Part shown: piece by piece, positions 13,764 through 22,370 of the stretch
Layout of the letters: each line of letters opens with the position of its first letter
How positions within the stretch are numbered: position 1 is the stretch's first letter
Source: Chryseobacterium binzhouense
Lineage (GTDB): Bacteria > Bacteroidota > Bacteroidia > Flavobacteriales > Weeksellaceae
Reading direction: 5' to 3'
Assembly (NCBI RefSeq): GCF_007474545.1
Contig: NZ_VKOG01000003.1
Location: 62,001 to 126,000, forward strand
DNA length: 64,000 nucleotides
Position numbers and translations under genes: made by a program
Notes under the pieces: generated by a model
The model's input: only the letters and a program-made list of their open reading frames with translations
Database searches by the model: none
What the model was told of the DNA's origin: nothing

Positions 13764-15365
13764 TTACAGTAATAATGTTAGGGGACTTTCTAAATATGTT
13801 TTCAAAGTTTGTAAAAACTGAGCACCTGTAGCGCCATCTACTACTCTATGATCACAAGCTAACGATAATTTCATTGTATTGCCCACTACAATCTGTCCGT
13901 TTTTAACTATTGGTTTTTCAACAATTGCACCAACAGAAAGAATGGCAGAGTTTGGCTGATTGATAATACTTGTGAAAGTTTCAATTCCGAACATTCCTAA
14001 GTTTGAGATTGAGAATGTAGAACCCTCCATTTCATTGGCTTTAAGACCTTTCGATTTGGCTCTTCCTGCCATATCTTTTACAGCAGAAGAAATCTGAGTA
14101 TAAGTCATCTGATCAGTATTCTTCAAAACAGGAACAACCAATCCGTCTGGAATAGCTACTGCAACACCGATATTGATATTTCCTCTATGAATAATTTTGT
14201 CTCCTGCCCAGCTTGAATTCACCTGCGGATGTTTTCTTAAAGCAATTGCTGTAGCCTTTATAATCATATCATTGAAAGAAATCTTTGTGTCTGGTAAAGA
14301 ATTGATTTCTTTTCTGGCTTCAATTGCTTTATCCATATTGATTTCTACCATCAGGTAATAGTGAGGCGCAGTAAACTTGCTTTCGGAAAGTCTTTTGGCA
14401 ATAATATTTCTTACCTGAGAATTCGGAGTTTCTGAATCTTCACCCTGTACAAAACTTAAAGCAACCTGAGTCGCTGCAGGACTTGCAGACGGAACTGAAT
14501 CAGCTGATTTAGCAGAAGGCTGATAGTTTTCAATATCTTTTTTAACAATTCTTCCGTTTTCACCAGATCCTTTTACAGAACTGATGTCTAAACCCTTCTC
14601 CTGAGCCATTTTTTTAGCTAAAGGAGAAATAGCAACTCTGTCATTGTTGCTGGTTGCTGCTGATTGTTGATTGTCAGTTATTTGTTTTGGAGCTTCAGCT
14701 TTTTGTTCAGCAGGCTTTTCTGATGATGAAGCAGCGGCTTTCGGAGTTCCAACTCCTGAAACATCTGTTCCTTCAGGTCCAATAATTGCCAAAACCGAAT
14801 CAACTGGAGCAGCTCCACCTTCTTCAACGCCTTGTTTTAACATAACGCCATTGAATTCAGATTCAAAGTCCTGAACAGCTTTATCTGTTTCGATCTCGGC
14901 TAATAGATCACCTTCTTTAACAGTATCTCCTACGTTTTTATGCCATTTCGCCACTTTTCCTTCCGTCATTGTATCAGAAAGGCGCGGCATTGTGATTACT
15001 TCCACCCCTTCATGAGCTTCTGAAGAAGTTTGTTCAGTAACGGCAGTTTTTTCTTCAGTTGTAGATTCTTTTTCTGATGAATCATTACTGGGAGTACTTC
15101 CGCCTGTTAATCCTGAAATATCTTCTCCCTCTTTTCCTATAATTGCAAGAACAGAATCTACAGCAGCAGCGTTACCTTCTTCTACACCAACATACAAAAG
15201 TGTTCCTTCCATTTCAGACTCAAAATCCTGAACAGCTTTATCCGTTTCTATTTCGGCTAAAATATCGCCTTCTTTTACTTTATCTCCTACTTTTTTATGC
15301 CATTTCGCCACTTTTCCTTCCGTCATTGTATCGGAAAGACGCGGCATTGTAATTACTTCTGCCAT
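13764..15365 (-). CDS. pdhC: pyruvate dehydrogenase complex E2, dihydrolipoamide acetyltransferase
   Basis: 533 residues. Two N-terminal lipoyl domains have lipoyl-lysines K43 and K162, both in IETDKAVQDFESE. These are followed by Ala/Ser/Glu-rich linkers, a peripheral-subunit-binding domain (about 243-280, ISPLAKKMAQEKGLD) and the catalytic acetyltransferase domain (about 310-533) with H506 and D510 in DHRVVDG. It transfers acetyl groups from lipoamide to CoA in the pyruvate dehydrogenase complex. It lies downstream of pdhA, 109 nt apart. The DNA for the first 45 residues of each lipoyl domain is nearly identical (around 15240-15365 and 14880-15005), pointing to recent duplication or gene conversion. 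E1 beta and E3 are not in the window. Confidence 0.96.
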   Translation of the reverse strand: MAEVITMPRLSDTMTEGKVAKWHKKVGDKVKEGDILAEIETDKAVQDFESEMEGTLLYVGVEEGNAAAVDSVLAIIGKEGEDISGLTGGSTPSNDSSEKESTTEEKTAVTEQTSSEAHEGVEVITMPRLSDTMTEGKVAKWHKNVGDTVKEGDLLAEIETDKAVQDFESEFNGVMLKQGVEEGGAAPVDSVLAIIGPEGTDVSGVGTPKAAASSSEKPAEQKAEAPKQITDNQQSAATSNNDRVAISPLAKKMAQEKGLDISSVKGSGENGRIVKKDIENYQPSAKSADSVPSASPAATQVALSFVQGEDSETPNSQVRNIIAKRLSESKFTAPHYYLMVEINMDKAIEARKEINSLPDTKISFNDMIIKATAIALRKHPQVNSSWAGDKIIHRGNINIGVAVAIPDGLVVPVLKNTDQMTYTQISSAVKDMAGRAKSKGLKANEMEGSTFSISNLGMFGIETFTSIINQPNSAILSVGAIVEKPIVKNGQIVVGNTMKLSLACDHRVVDGATGAQFLQTLKTYLESPLTLLL

Positions 15366-15474
15366 AATTTTTTTTAATTTGAAAATTTGGTAATTTGGTA
15401 ATTTGAAAAATTAAAAAAGATATGATAATAGATCAGTTTCGAATTTTCAAACTTTCAAATTGACTCATTATCTG
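15366..15474. repeat. 109-nt AATTTG-type repeat spacer between pdhA and pdhC
   Basis: The spacer has tandem TTTGGTAA units and TTTGAAAAT stretches near 15376-15410, and the complementary GAATTTTCAAACTTTCAAATT near 15440-15460, so it can fold back on itself. A spacer of nearly the same length (108 nt) with TTTGAAATTTGAAGTTCAAATTT-like content, there a 9-bp-armed palindrome, separates etfB and etfA at 52637-52744. It looks like an intergenic repeat inside an operon. Confidence 0.45.
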
Positions 15475-16476
15475 TTAGTTTTCTAATTTATCTAAGAATG
15501 GATAATCTTCCTGAGCATAGACGTATTCGTATATTTTTTCAGTATCCGGATATGGTGAGTTTTCCATAAATTCAATACATTCCTCAACGAAATCTCTTGA
15601 TTTATTATCCATTGCTTCCAGCTCTTCTTCAGTTGCCCAGTTATTTTCTAAGATTCTTGCCTTGATCAACTCAATAGGATCATCTTTTTTAGCAATAGAA
15701 ACTTCATCTTTAGATCTGTATGGTTCTGCATCAGACATTGAGTGACCTCTGAAACGATACGTTCTTGCTTCAATGAAAGTAGGTCCATCTCCTCTTCTTG
15801 CTCTCTCTATAGCTTCATAAGCAGCTTCAGCCACTTTTTCAGGATCCATTGCATCTACTGCGAGACAAGGCATTTCGTAACCTAAACCTAACTTATAGAT
15901 GTCTTCGTGATTGGCAGTTCTTTTTACAGAAGTTCCCATTGCGTATTGGTTGTTTTCAACTACAAATACCACAGGAAGTTTCCAGTTCATTGCCATGTTG
16001 AAGGTTTCGTGAAGCGAACCCTGTCTTGCAGCACCATCACCGAAGAAACAGATATTTACTGCTTTTCTGTCAAAATATTTATCTGCAAAAGCAATACCCG
16101 CACCTAAAGGAATTTGTCCCCCAACAATACCGTGACCACCGTAAAAACGATGTTCTTTGCTGAAAATATGCATAGATCCTCCCATACCTCCGGAAGTACC
16201 GGTTGCTTTACCGCAAAGCTCTGCCATGATTCTCTTAGGATCTACTCCCATCGCCATTGGGTGAATATGACATCTGTAAGCAGTAATCATACTATCTTTG
16301 GTTAAATCCATTGCGTGCGTAAAACCTGCAGGAATAGCTTCCTGACCGTTGTACAAGTGTAAAAAACCTCTGATTTTTTGTTTTAAATAAAGAGAACGGC
16401 ATTTGTCTTCAAACCTTCTCCACATTGTCATATCTTCATACCACTTCAGGTACACTTCTTTAGAAAATTCTTTCAT
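15475..16476 (-). CDS. pdhA: pyruvate dehydrogenase E1 component subunit alpha
   Basis: 333 residues, the usual size for the alpha subunit of heterotetrameric E1. It has the thiamine diphosphate motif GDGAARQGSLHE (from G146) ending in ENN near residue 175, the GGMGGSMH and GGHGIVGGQIPLGAG segments, and the RYRFRGHSMSDAEPYR loop. It decarboxylates pyruvate with ThDP and acetylates E2 lipoamide. It needs the beta subunit, which is not in this window, so the complex genes are split in this genome. It is transcribed before the E2 gene in the same direction. Confidence 0.96.
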   Translation of the reverse strand: MKEFSKEVYLKWYEDMTMWRRFEDKCRSLYLKQKIRGFLHLYNGQEAIPAGFTHAMDLTKDSMITAYRCHIHPMAMGVDPKRIMAELCGKATGTSGGMGGSMHIFSKEHRFYGGHGIVGGQIPLGAGIAFADKYFDRKAVNICFFGDGAARQGSLHETFNMAMNWKLPVVFVVENNQYAMGTSVKRTANHEDIYKLGLGYEMPCLAVDAMDPEKVAEAAYEAIERARRGDGPTFIEARTYRFRGHSMSDAEPYRSKDEVSIAKKDDPIELIKARILENNWATEEELEAMDNKSRDFVEECIEFMENSPYPDTEKIYEYVYAQEDYPFLDKLEN

Positions 16477-16600
16477 GTGTTAGCTCTTGCTTATTTATAA
16501 TGAAATAGTTGAGCAAAAATATAAAAAAACTTTGTTTTTATTATATACGGAGCAATTGTTTTTTTGGTTATAGTGTTATATTTACATTTCAGAATTATTT

Positions 16601-17203
16601 ATGGAAGAAAAAACAACTTCATCACTGCATATTGTATCAAGATTAATCTCAGACTTTTTCAATCCTCTTGTTTCGCTTTTTATTTATTTTGTGTATTTAA
16701 GCTTTAAAATTTATACATTCAAAGAAGCAGTTATGCACTTTCTCCCTATTTTGTTGTTAACAATCTTTCCGATCATTATTTGGATCTACTGGAACGTAAA
16801 AACAGGCAGATACACCAATATGGATGTGTCTAACCGGGTACAAAGGAAAAGTTTGTATATTTTTATAGCGGTCTGTATAGTTTTGTATCAACTGTATCAT
16901 TATATAATGAATGGCTTTCTGGATTTTGTCATGCTTTTCATTCTTGTACTTCTTTTTGCATTGCAGTACAGCAATTTGTACATCAAAAGCTCTATGCATA
17001 CTGCTTTTAATGTCTTTGTTGCGGCATTGTTTTATGATTCTAATTGGAGAGCTGGCTTATTCTGGCTTTTCATTGCTGCTTTGGTAGGCGTCACAAGAGT
17101 TATATTGCGTCGACATACCGTAAAAGAAGTATTTATGGGAGCTGGTATCGCATTTATGGTATCTTTTGTATATCTTTATTGCAATATTCACTTTCAACAT
17201 TAA
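16601..17203 (+). CDS. PAP2-superfamily-like integral membrane protein
   Basis: 200 residues with about five to six hydrophobic helices. The pair YIKSSMHTAFN (about residues 126-136) and VTRVILRRHTVKEVFMG (about 163-179) corresponds to the PSGH and SRxxxxxHxxxD motifs of type 2 phosphatidic acid phosphatases, but with a degenerate first motif and Glu in place of the usual Asp. Catalytic activity is therefore uncertain. Lipid phosphatase or a related membrane role is inferred from family resemblance. It is followed after 9 nt by a BlaI-type gene, so the two are likely cotranscribed. Confidence 0.7.
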   Translation: MEEKTTSSLHIVSRLISDFFNPLVSLFIYFVYLSFKIYTFKEAVMHFLPILLLTIFPIIIWIYWNVKTGRYTNMDVSNRVQRKSLYIFIAVCIVLYQLYHYIMNGFLDFVMLFILVLLFALQYSNLYIKSSMHTAFNVFVAALFYDSNWRAGLFWLFIAALVGVTRVILRRHTVKEVFMGAGIAFMVSFVYLYCNIHFQH

Positions 17204-17212
17204 GAATATCTT

Positions 17213-17701
17213 ATGAAAATTAACCATCTTACATCTGCTGAAGAAAATCTAATGAAGTTATTCTGGAAACTGGAAAAATTTTACCTGAAAGATGTAATGG
17301 AACAACATCCGGAGCCTAAACCTCATCAGAACACAGTTTCTACTTACCTTAAAATTCTTGTTGAAAAAGGATACCTTTCTACAGAGAAAGAAGGCAGAAT
17401 TTTCAGATATTCTGTTATCGTTCCTGCTGAAGAATATAAAAAGTTTTTACTGAGAGAACTTTCTCATCAGTTTTTTGATGATTCAGGAAAAGAAATTTTG
17501 GACTTTTTATTCAAAGAAAAGCTGATCTCGCAAAAAGACCTGCAATCTTATTTTGATTTGAAAATAGAAATGAAACCTGTAAAAATAAAAGAGCCAAAGC
17601 TTGAATACGCAGAGGAAATTCTAAACCCAAAGAAAACTAAGAAAGAAAAAGTGAAGAATAAGGAAAAGAAAAAGAAGAAAAAAGATCAGAACAGGATATA
17701 A
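17213..17701 (+). CDS. BlaI/MecI/CopY family transcriptional repressor
   Basis: 162 residues. An N-terminal winged helix (about 1-75: LTSAEENLMKLFWKLEKF, then HQNTVSTYLKILVEKGYL) is followed by a dimerisation helix region (about 80-120) and a C-terminal tail of about 30 residues that is nearly all Lys and Glu. The usual partner, a BlaR1/M56 sensor protease, is not adjacent; instead the gene follows a PAP2-like membrane protein. The target is unknown. The polybasic tail may add non-specific DNA affinity, which is inference. Confidence 0.9.
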   Translation: MKINHLTSAEENLMKLFWKLEKFYLKDVMEQHPEPKPHQNTVSTYLKILVEKGYLSTEKEGRIFRYSVIVPAEEYKKFLLRELSHQFFDDSGKEILDFLFKEKLISQKDLQSYFDLKIEMKPVKIKEPKLEYAEEILNPKKTKKEKVKNKEKKKKKKDQNRI

Positions 17702-17704
17702 AAA

Positions 17705-17730
17705 AAGCGGCTAAAAAGCCGCTTCTTGTT
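17705..17730. terminator. bidirectional terminator between blaI-like and RRM genes
   Basis: AAGCGGC (17705-17711) pairs with GCCGCTT (17718-17724) with a short A-rich loop and T/A runs on both sides. It overlaps the 3' ends of the two convergent genes. Confidence 0.8.
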
Positions 17731-17732
17731 TT

Positions 17733-18095
17733 TTACCAACGGTTTCCACCGCCATTTCCGCCACGGCTGTTTCCGTAACCACCGCCGTTTCCACCACGAT
17801 TGTTACCATAACCACCTCCGCTTCTGTTATTATCGAAACTTCTTCTTGGTTTTTCTTCTCTTGGCTTAGCTTCAGAAACATTAAGAACTTTTCCGTTAAA
17901 TTCTTTCTGATTAAGCGCGTCAACAGCTTGCTGACCTTCTGCGTCACCCATTTCGATGAATCCGAAACCTCTTGAGCGACCAGTTTCTCTGTCTGTTACG
18001 ATTTTAGCTGATGATACATCGCCAAATTCTGCAAATAAATCGTGCAACTCATACTCTTTAGTTGCGTAGTTGATGTTTGAAACAAAAATGTTCAT
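17733..18095 (-). CDS. RRM-domain RNA-binding protein with Gly-rich tail
   Basis: 120 residues. One RNA recognition motif (1-80) has RNP2 IFVSNI (3-8) and RNP1 RGFGFIEM (42-49), followed by a tail of repeated GGGYGNNRGG units ending in NRW. This matches the small glycine-rich RNA-binding proteins common in Bacteroidetes and cyanobacteria, often cold-regulated. A gene-free region of more than 400 nt lies upstream, shared with the divergent thioesterase gene. Confidence 0.95.
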   Translation of the reverse strand: MNIFVSNINYATKEYELHDLFAEFGDVSSAKIVTDRETGRSRGFGFIEMGDAEGQQAVDALNQKEFNGKVLNVSEAKPREEKPRRSFDNNRSGGGYGNNRGGNGGGYGNSRGGNGGGNRW

Positions 18096-18507
18096 TTAAA
18101 AAAAATTAAAAAATTAATAAAAATTGGGGATATAAAAGAAAAGCAACATAATAATGAACATAATATTGATTCCAAATATAAACGTCTGCAAGATACAATT
18201 TATAATTGCATGACAAAGTATTTTTTAAATTTATTTTAGTTAATTTTTCAACCAAAGGATTATTTTGATAAAAAGTATTAATTTATGATCAAATTTCCAT
18301 GAATAAAATTTAAATATCATAGGTTCTGGATAATATTTGTAGTTTTTGAATTTAACAGTTTGTTTCATAAAAATCAGTAAAATAAATTAAAACCATTTAT
18401 TCTAAAGCAAATGATTGAGAATATAAATTGCTGTTTTAAGATTACTAAATTCAGTTAAGTTGAAAATGCAGGTTTTAAAAACTAAATTTGCAGTACAATT
18501 ATAAAAA
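18096..18507. other. divergent spacer, rbp-like (minus) and thioesterase (plus)
   Basis: No gene is seen. On the plus side TTG (18460-18462), a 20-nt spacer and TAAATTTG (18483-18490) form a standard flavobacterial promoter 17 nt before the thioesterase ATG. The RRM side is very A-rich just before its start. The unusual length could hold a long leader for the RRM gene, as in cold-regulated genes, but no specific fold was identified. Confidence 0.45.
18460..18490 (+). promoter_or_regulatory. TTG-N20-TAAATTTG promoter for the thioesterase operon
   Basis: TTG at 18460-18462 and TAAATTTG at 18483-18490, spacing 20, within the 17-23 range known for Flavobacterium promoters. Expected transcription start is a few bases before the ATG at 18508. 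Confidence 0.6.
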
Positions 18508-18903
18508 ATGAATTATCATACAAGAAAATGGGTAAAACCTGAAGACTTAAATCCTAATCAATCTCTTTTTGGAGGACGGCTTTTGCAGTGGATTGACGAA
18601 GAAGCGGCTTTGTACGCAGTAATTCAGTTGGAAAACAAAAAAGTGGTAACGAAATTTATCTCAGAGATCAATTTTGTAAGTTCTGCAAAACAGGGAGATA
18701 TTATTGAAATCGGTATTGAAGTTACAAGCTTTGGTTCTACTTCTCTTACTTTAAGATGTGAGGTAAGAAATAAAATGACACATCAGACCATTATTACAGT
18801 TGACAGAATTGTGATGGTAAACCTTGATGAGAACGGCAACCCTGTTCCGCACGGAAAAACTCAGGTAGAATTTGTGAAAGACAGAATCAAGTTAAAGGAA
18901 TGA
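18508..18903 (+). CDS. acyl-CoA thioesterase, hotdog fold (YciA-like)
   Basis: 131 residues of a single hotdog domain. LNPNQSLFGGRLLQWIDEEAAL carries the N-x-x-G/F-G-G-x-L-x-x-W-x-D pattern of the acyl-CoA hydrolase (YciA/BACH) group with the catalytic Asp near residue 30, followed by INFVSSAKQGDIIEIG. It hydrolyses acyl-CoA to free acid and CoA in the cytoplasm. Its stop codon overlaps the ATG of the next gene (ATGA), so it is translationally coupled to the HMA/AraC regulator, an unusual pairing. Confidence 0.92.
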   Translation: MNYHTRKWVKPEDLNPNQSLFGGRLLQWIDEEAALYAVIQLENKKVVTKFISEINFVSSAKQGDIIEIGIEVTSFGSTSLTLRCEVRNKMTHQTIITVDRIVMVNLDENGNPVPHGKTQVEFVKDRIKLKE

Positions 18904-19460
18904 AAATATTCATAAAAAATATGGTTTGCGGAAGATGCATTGCAGCTGTTTCGGCCATTTTTGATGAATTGGGTATTAAAATTAAATCTATCAACCTTGG
19001 TGAAGTAGAAACAGTCTCTTCGATTTCAGAAAAAGATACTACACACATTGAAAACCGTCTTTTGGAAACTGGTTTTGAACGAATCAAAGACTCTTCACAT
19101 CAGTTGACCGATAAAATCAAAAGCATCATTATCCTGAAAATCAGCAGTCTTGATATTGAAGAAAATTTTTTGATCTCAAAATTTCTAAGTTCAGAATTAA
19201 GCAAAGATTACAGTTTACTTTCCAAAACTTTTTCTCAGAACGAGAATGTTACCATTGAGCAGTTTTTTATCCTTCAAAAAATTGAGAAAGTAAAAGAACT
19301 GCTTCTATATAATGAATTTTATTTAACAGAAATTGCTGCAAAACTTGGCTATAAAAGCGTGCAGCATTTATCTTCACAGTTCAAAACAATTACAGGCTTC
19401 ACTCCTACTGAATTTAAAAAACTGAAGGTTCACAGCAGGAAACCACTAGATCAGATCTGA
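18900..19460 (+). CDS. AraC-type regulator with N-terminal HMA-like metal-binding domain
   Basis: 186 residues. Residues 1-70 resemble a heavy-metal-associated domain with a C-x-x-C pair (KNMVCGRCIAAV, Cys10 and Cys13) and the ferredoxin-like pattern of the fold. Residues about 105-175 are an AraC HTH half (LLYNEFYLTEIAAKLGYKS, then LSSQFKTITGFTPTEF). A copper- or heavy-metal-responsive activator is inferred from the fused metal domain and from the P1B ATPase gene 150 nt downstream. It overlaps the thioesterase gene by 4 nt. Confidence 0.88.
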   Translation: MKIFIKNMVCGRCIAAVSAIFDELGIKIKSINLGEVETVSSISEKDTTHIENRLLETGFERIKDSSHQLTDKIKSIIILKISSLDIEENFLISKFLSSELSKDYSLLSKTFSQNENVTIEQFFILQKIEKVKELLLYNEFYLTEIAAKLGYKSVQHLSSQFKTITGFTPTEFKKLKVHSRKPLDQI

Positions 19461-19612
19461 AAATCACTTAGTTTATAGTTATTTAGTCGTACATTTATTC
19501 AGTTTCCCGGTCAAGTAATTCTTACAGCTAACTAAATTCTATAACTATTATCCCTAAATTTATAACAGCTTACAAAATCCTTTTCGGAAATTTGTAAAAT
19601 AAATGTAAAATC

Positions 19613-22345
19613 ATGCACCAAAAATATAAAGTCTTAGGGATGACCTGTTCAGGTTGCCAGAAAAAAATTTCAGAAAAACTTAATAGCCTGAAAGGAATCT
19701 CTGCCGAAATCAACCTTGAAGAGAGCACTGCCGAAATTCATTCGGAACAGGAAATCAATTTATCACAGCTCAATCAGTCACTTTCTGAAATTGGAAATTA
19801 TAAGCTCGAAGATCCAAAAAAATCTGATAACACTTTTATAAAACCGCAGGATCGGGTTTCTCCTTCATCCGTTTATTATTGTCCGATGGAATGTGAAGGT
19901 GATAAAGTCTATTTTCAGCAGGGAAAACGATGTCCGGTCTGTAATATGTTCTTAGTTCCGATTGAGGAAAAATTAGCAAAAGATCCGAATTATAAACCTA
20001 CTTATTCGTCAACAAATCTTCCAGAAAACTTCAAAAACCATATTGGAAAATATTACTGTCCGATGTTTTGTGAAGACGATAAAGTGTATGATGAGAAAAC
20101 AGACTGCCCTGTTTGTCACATGCATCTGGAAGAAATTACGGAAGATCTGGTTAAAAATTCTGTATCACAATCTCACCATTATCATCATGAAGTTAAAACA
20201 CCAAAAGTTACAGATGATATGGCAGGAAGATATTATTGTCCGATGTTTTGCGAAGGTGATAAAACATATGATAGCAATGTAGGCTGTCCGGTCTGCGGAA
20301 TGGATCTGGTAAAATATCCGGAAAAAGGTGAAGAAGAAAGTGATGATACTTACAACATTTTAAAAAGAAAATTCATCATTTCTTTGGCTTTTACCATTCC
20401 CGTTTTTGTTTTATCAATGGGCGGAATGTTGGTTGATTTTCCTTTCTCACACAACATTCAAGGAGTTTTTGAATTAATTTTAACACTTCCTGTCCTGTTT
20501 TATTCCGGATGGTTTTTGATGAAAAGAGGCTGGGTTTCTTTTAGAACATGGAACTTAAATATGTTCAGCTTAATTGCTTTGGGAGTAACTGCAGCATTCA
20601 TTTTTAGCGTTATCGCACTAACGTTTCCTGATTTGCTTCCGCACGAAATTCGAGGACACAACCATAAAATTCCTTTATATTTTGAAGCCGTCTGCGTGAT
20701 TATGACTTTGGTAATTCTTGGTCAGCTGATGGAAGCTATAGCCCATAAAAAAACAGGAAATGCCATTAAAGAACTGATGAATCTTTCTCCCGATGAAGCG
20801 AATCTGATGATTAATAACGAAGAGAAAAGAGTTCCGCTTTCCGAAGTGAAAATCGGGGATATTATAAAAGTAAAACCAGGTGAAAAAATTCCTGTTGACG
20901 GAAAAATTATCGACGGAAACTCTACTGTTGACGAAAGCATGATTACGGGAGAGCCCATTGCTGTTGAAAAAAATAAAAATGATCTGGTAACATCAGGAAC
21001 CATCAACGGAAATCAGGTTTTCATCATGAAAGCAGAGAAAGTAGGCGATGAAACTTTGCTTTCCAAAATTATTAAAATGGTGAATGATGCAAGCAGAAGC
21101 CGCGCTCCTATTCAGAAACTTACCGATAAAGTTGCAAAAGCTTTTGTTCCTGCCGTAATAGTTGCTGCTGTTATCACTTTCGTGCTGTGGCAGATTTTCG
21201 GACCGGAAAACCAAAAGACCCTGTACGCTTTTATCAATGCTGTGGCGGTTTTAATTGTAGCCTGTCCCTGTGCTTTAGGATTGGCAACACCAATGTCTTT
21301 GATGGTAGGAATCGGAAAAGGTGCTAAAAACGGAATTTTAATTAAAAATGCAGAGGCTTTAGAACAAATGAATAAAGTAAATGTTCTGATTACCGACAAA
21401 ACAGGAACTTTAACGGAAGGAAAGCCATCGTTGGAACATATAGAAATTACAAACAATTTTGATCAAAGTTTAATTTTAAAATTAGCCTATTCATTAAATC
21501 AAAATTCAGAACATCCACTTTCAAATGCTGTGATAAAAAAAGCAAAAGACGAAAATATTACTGCTGAAAAAGTAGAAAAATTTGAAAATATTTCGGGAAA
21601 AGGCGTTAAAGGAATTATTAATGGGAAAATGGTTTATTTGGGAAATGAGAATCTTTTGGTTTCACATAATATTCAAATTTCCGGAGATTTAAAATTAAAA
21701 GCTACCGAAATTCAGTCAAAAGCGCATACCATTTCATACATTGCTCAGGAAAATGAGGTATTAGGATTTATAAGTTTCACAGACAAAATTAAAGAAACCT
21801 CCAAAAAAGCCATTCGACATTTGATAAAGGACGGGATTGAAGTAATCATGATGACAGGAGACAACGAAAATACCGCAAAAGCAGTTGCTGATGAGCTGGG
21901 AATAAAACACTTTAAAGCCAATTGTCTTCCTGAAGATAAACTGAACAAAGTAAAAAAACTTCAGCAAAAAGGAAAAATTGTTGCAATGACCGGTGACGGA
22001 ATCAACGATTCTCCTGCTCTGGCACAGGCAAATATTGGGATTGCAATGGGAACCGGAACCGATGTGGCAATAGAAACGGCAGAAATTACCTTATTAAAAG
22101 GTGATATTACGGGAATTGCAAAAGCAAAAATTTTAAGCGAAAAACTATTGAGAAACATCAAAGAAAATTTATTCTTTGCATTTATTTATAATGTTTTGGG
22201 AATTCCGGTTGCGGCAGGATTGTTGTATCCTTTTTTTGGAATCCTTTTGTCACCAATGATTGCGGCGGCAGCGATGAGCTTCAGTTCTTTATCGGTGATT
22301 TTAAATTCATTGAGACTGAATTCTGTAGATCTGGATATTAAATAA
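19613..22345 (+). CDS. copA: P1B-type heavy-metal (copper) translocating ATPase
   Basis: 910 residues. An N-terminal HMA domain (C12/C15 in GMTCSGC) is followed by three tandem heavy-metal-binding YYCPM-type modules (about 88-118, 147-175, 207-235), each with CP(M/V)-x-C and CPVC cysteine pairs. The ATPase core follows: eight membrane helices with the CPC transport motif (551-553), phosphorylation site D595 in DKTGT, the HP locus (H634-P635) and GDGINDSPA near residue 800. CPC with the HP motif indicates copper/silver export. It is longer than usual because of the three extra cysteine modules. It follows the HMA/AraC regulator on the same strand, with which it may form a metal-responsive unit. 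Confidence 0.94.
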   Translation: MHQKYKVLGMTCSGCQKKISEKLNSLKGISAEINLEESTAEIHSEQEINLSQLNQSLSEIGNYKLEDPKKSDNTFIKPQDRVSPSSVYYCPMECEGDKVYFQQGKRCPVCNMFLVPIEEKLAKDPNYKPTYSSTNLPENFKNHIGKYYCPMFCEDDKVYDEKTDCPVCHMHLEEITEDLVKNSVSQSHHYHHEVKTPKVTDDMAGRYYCPMFCEGDKTYDSNVGCPVCGMDLVKYPEKGEEESDDTYNILKRKFIISLAFTIPVFVLSMGGMLVDFPFSHNIQGVFELILTLPVLFYSGWFLMKRGWVSFRTWNLNMFSLIALGVTAAFIFSVIALTFPDLLPHEIRGHNHKIPLYFEAVCVIMTLVILGQLMEAIAHKKTGNAIKELMNLSPDEANLMINNEEKRVPLSEVKIGDIIKVKPGEKIPVDGKIIDGNSTVDESMITGEPIAVEKNKNDLVTSGTINGNQVFIMKAEKVGDETLLSKIIKMVNDASRSRAPIQKLTDKVAKAFVPAVIVAAVITFVLWQIFGPENQKTLYAFINAVAVLIVACPCALGLATPMSLMVGIGKGAKNGILIKNAEALEQMNKVNVLITDKTGTLTEGKPSLEHIEITNNFDQSLILKLAYSLNQNSEHPLSNAVIKKAKDENITAEKVEKFENISGKGVKGIINGKMVYLGNENLLVSHNIQISGDLKLKATEIQSKAHTISYIAQENEVLGFISFTDKIKETSKKAIRHLIKDGIEVIMMTGDNENTAKAVADELGIKHFKANCLPEDKLNKVKKLQQKGKIVAMTGDGINDSPALAQANIGIAMGTGTDVAIETAEITLLKGDITGIAKAKILSEKLLRNIKENLFFAFIYNVLGIPVAAGLLYPFFGILLSPMIAAAAMSFSSLSVILNSLRLNSVDLDIK

Positions 22346-22370
22346 ATTATTAATTCTACGAAACAACAAT

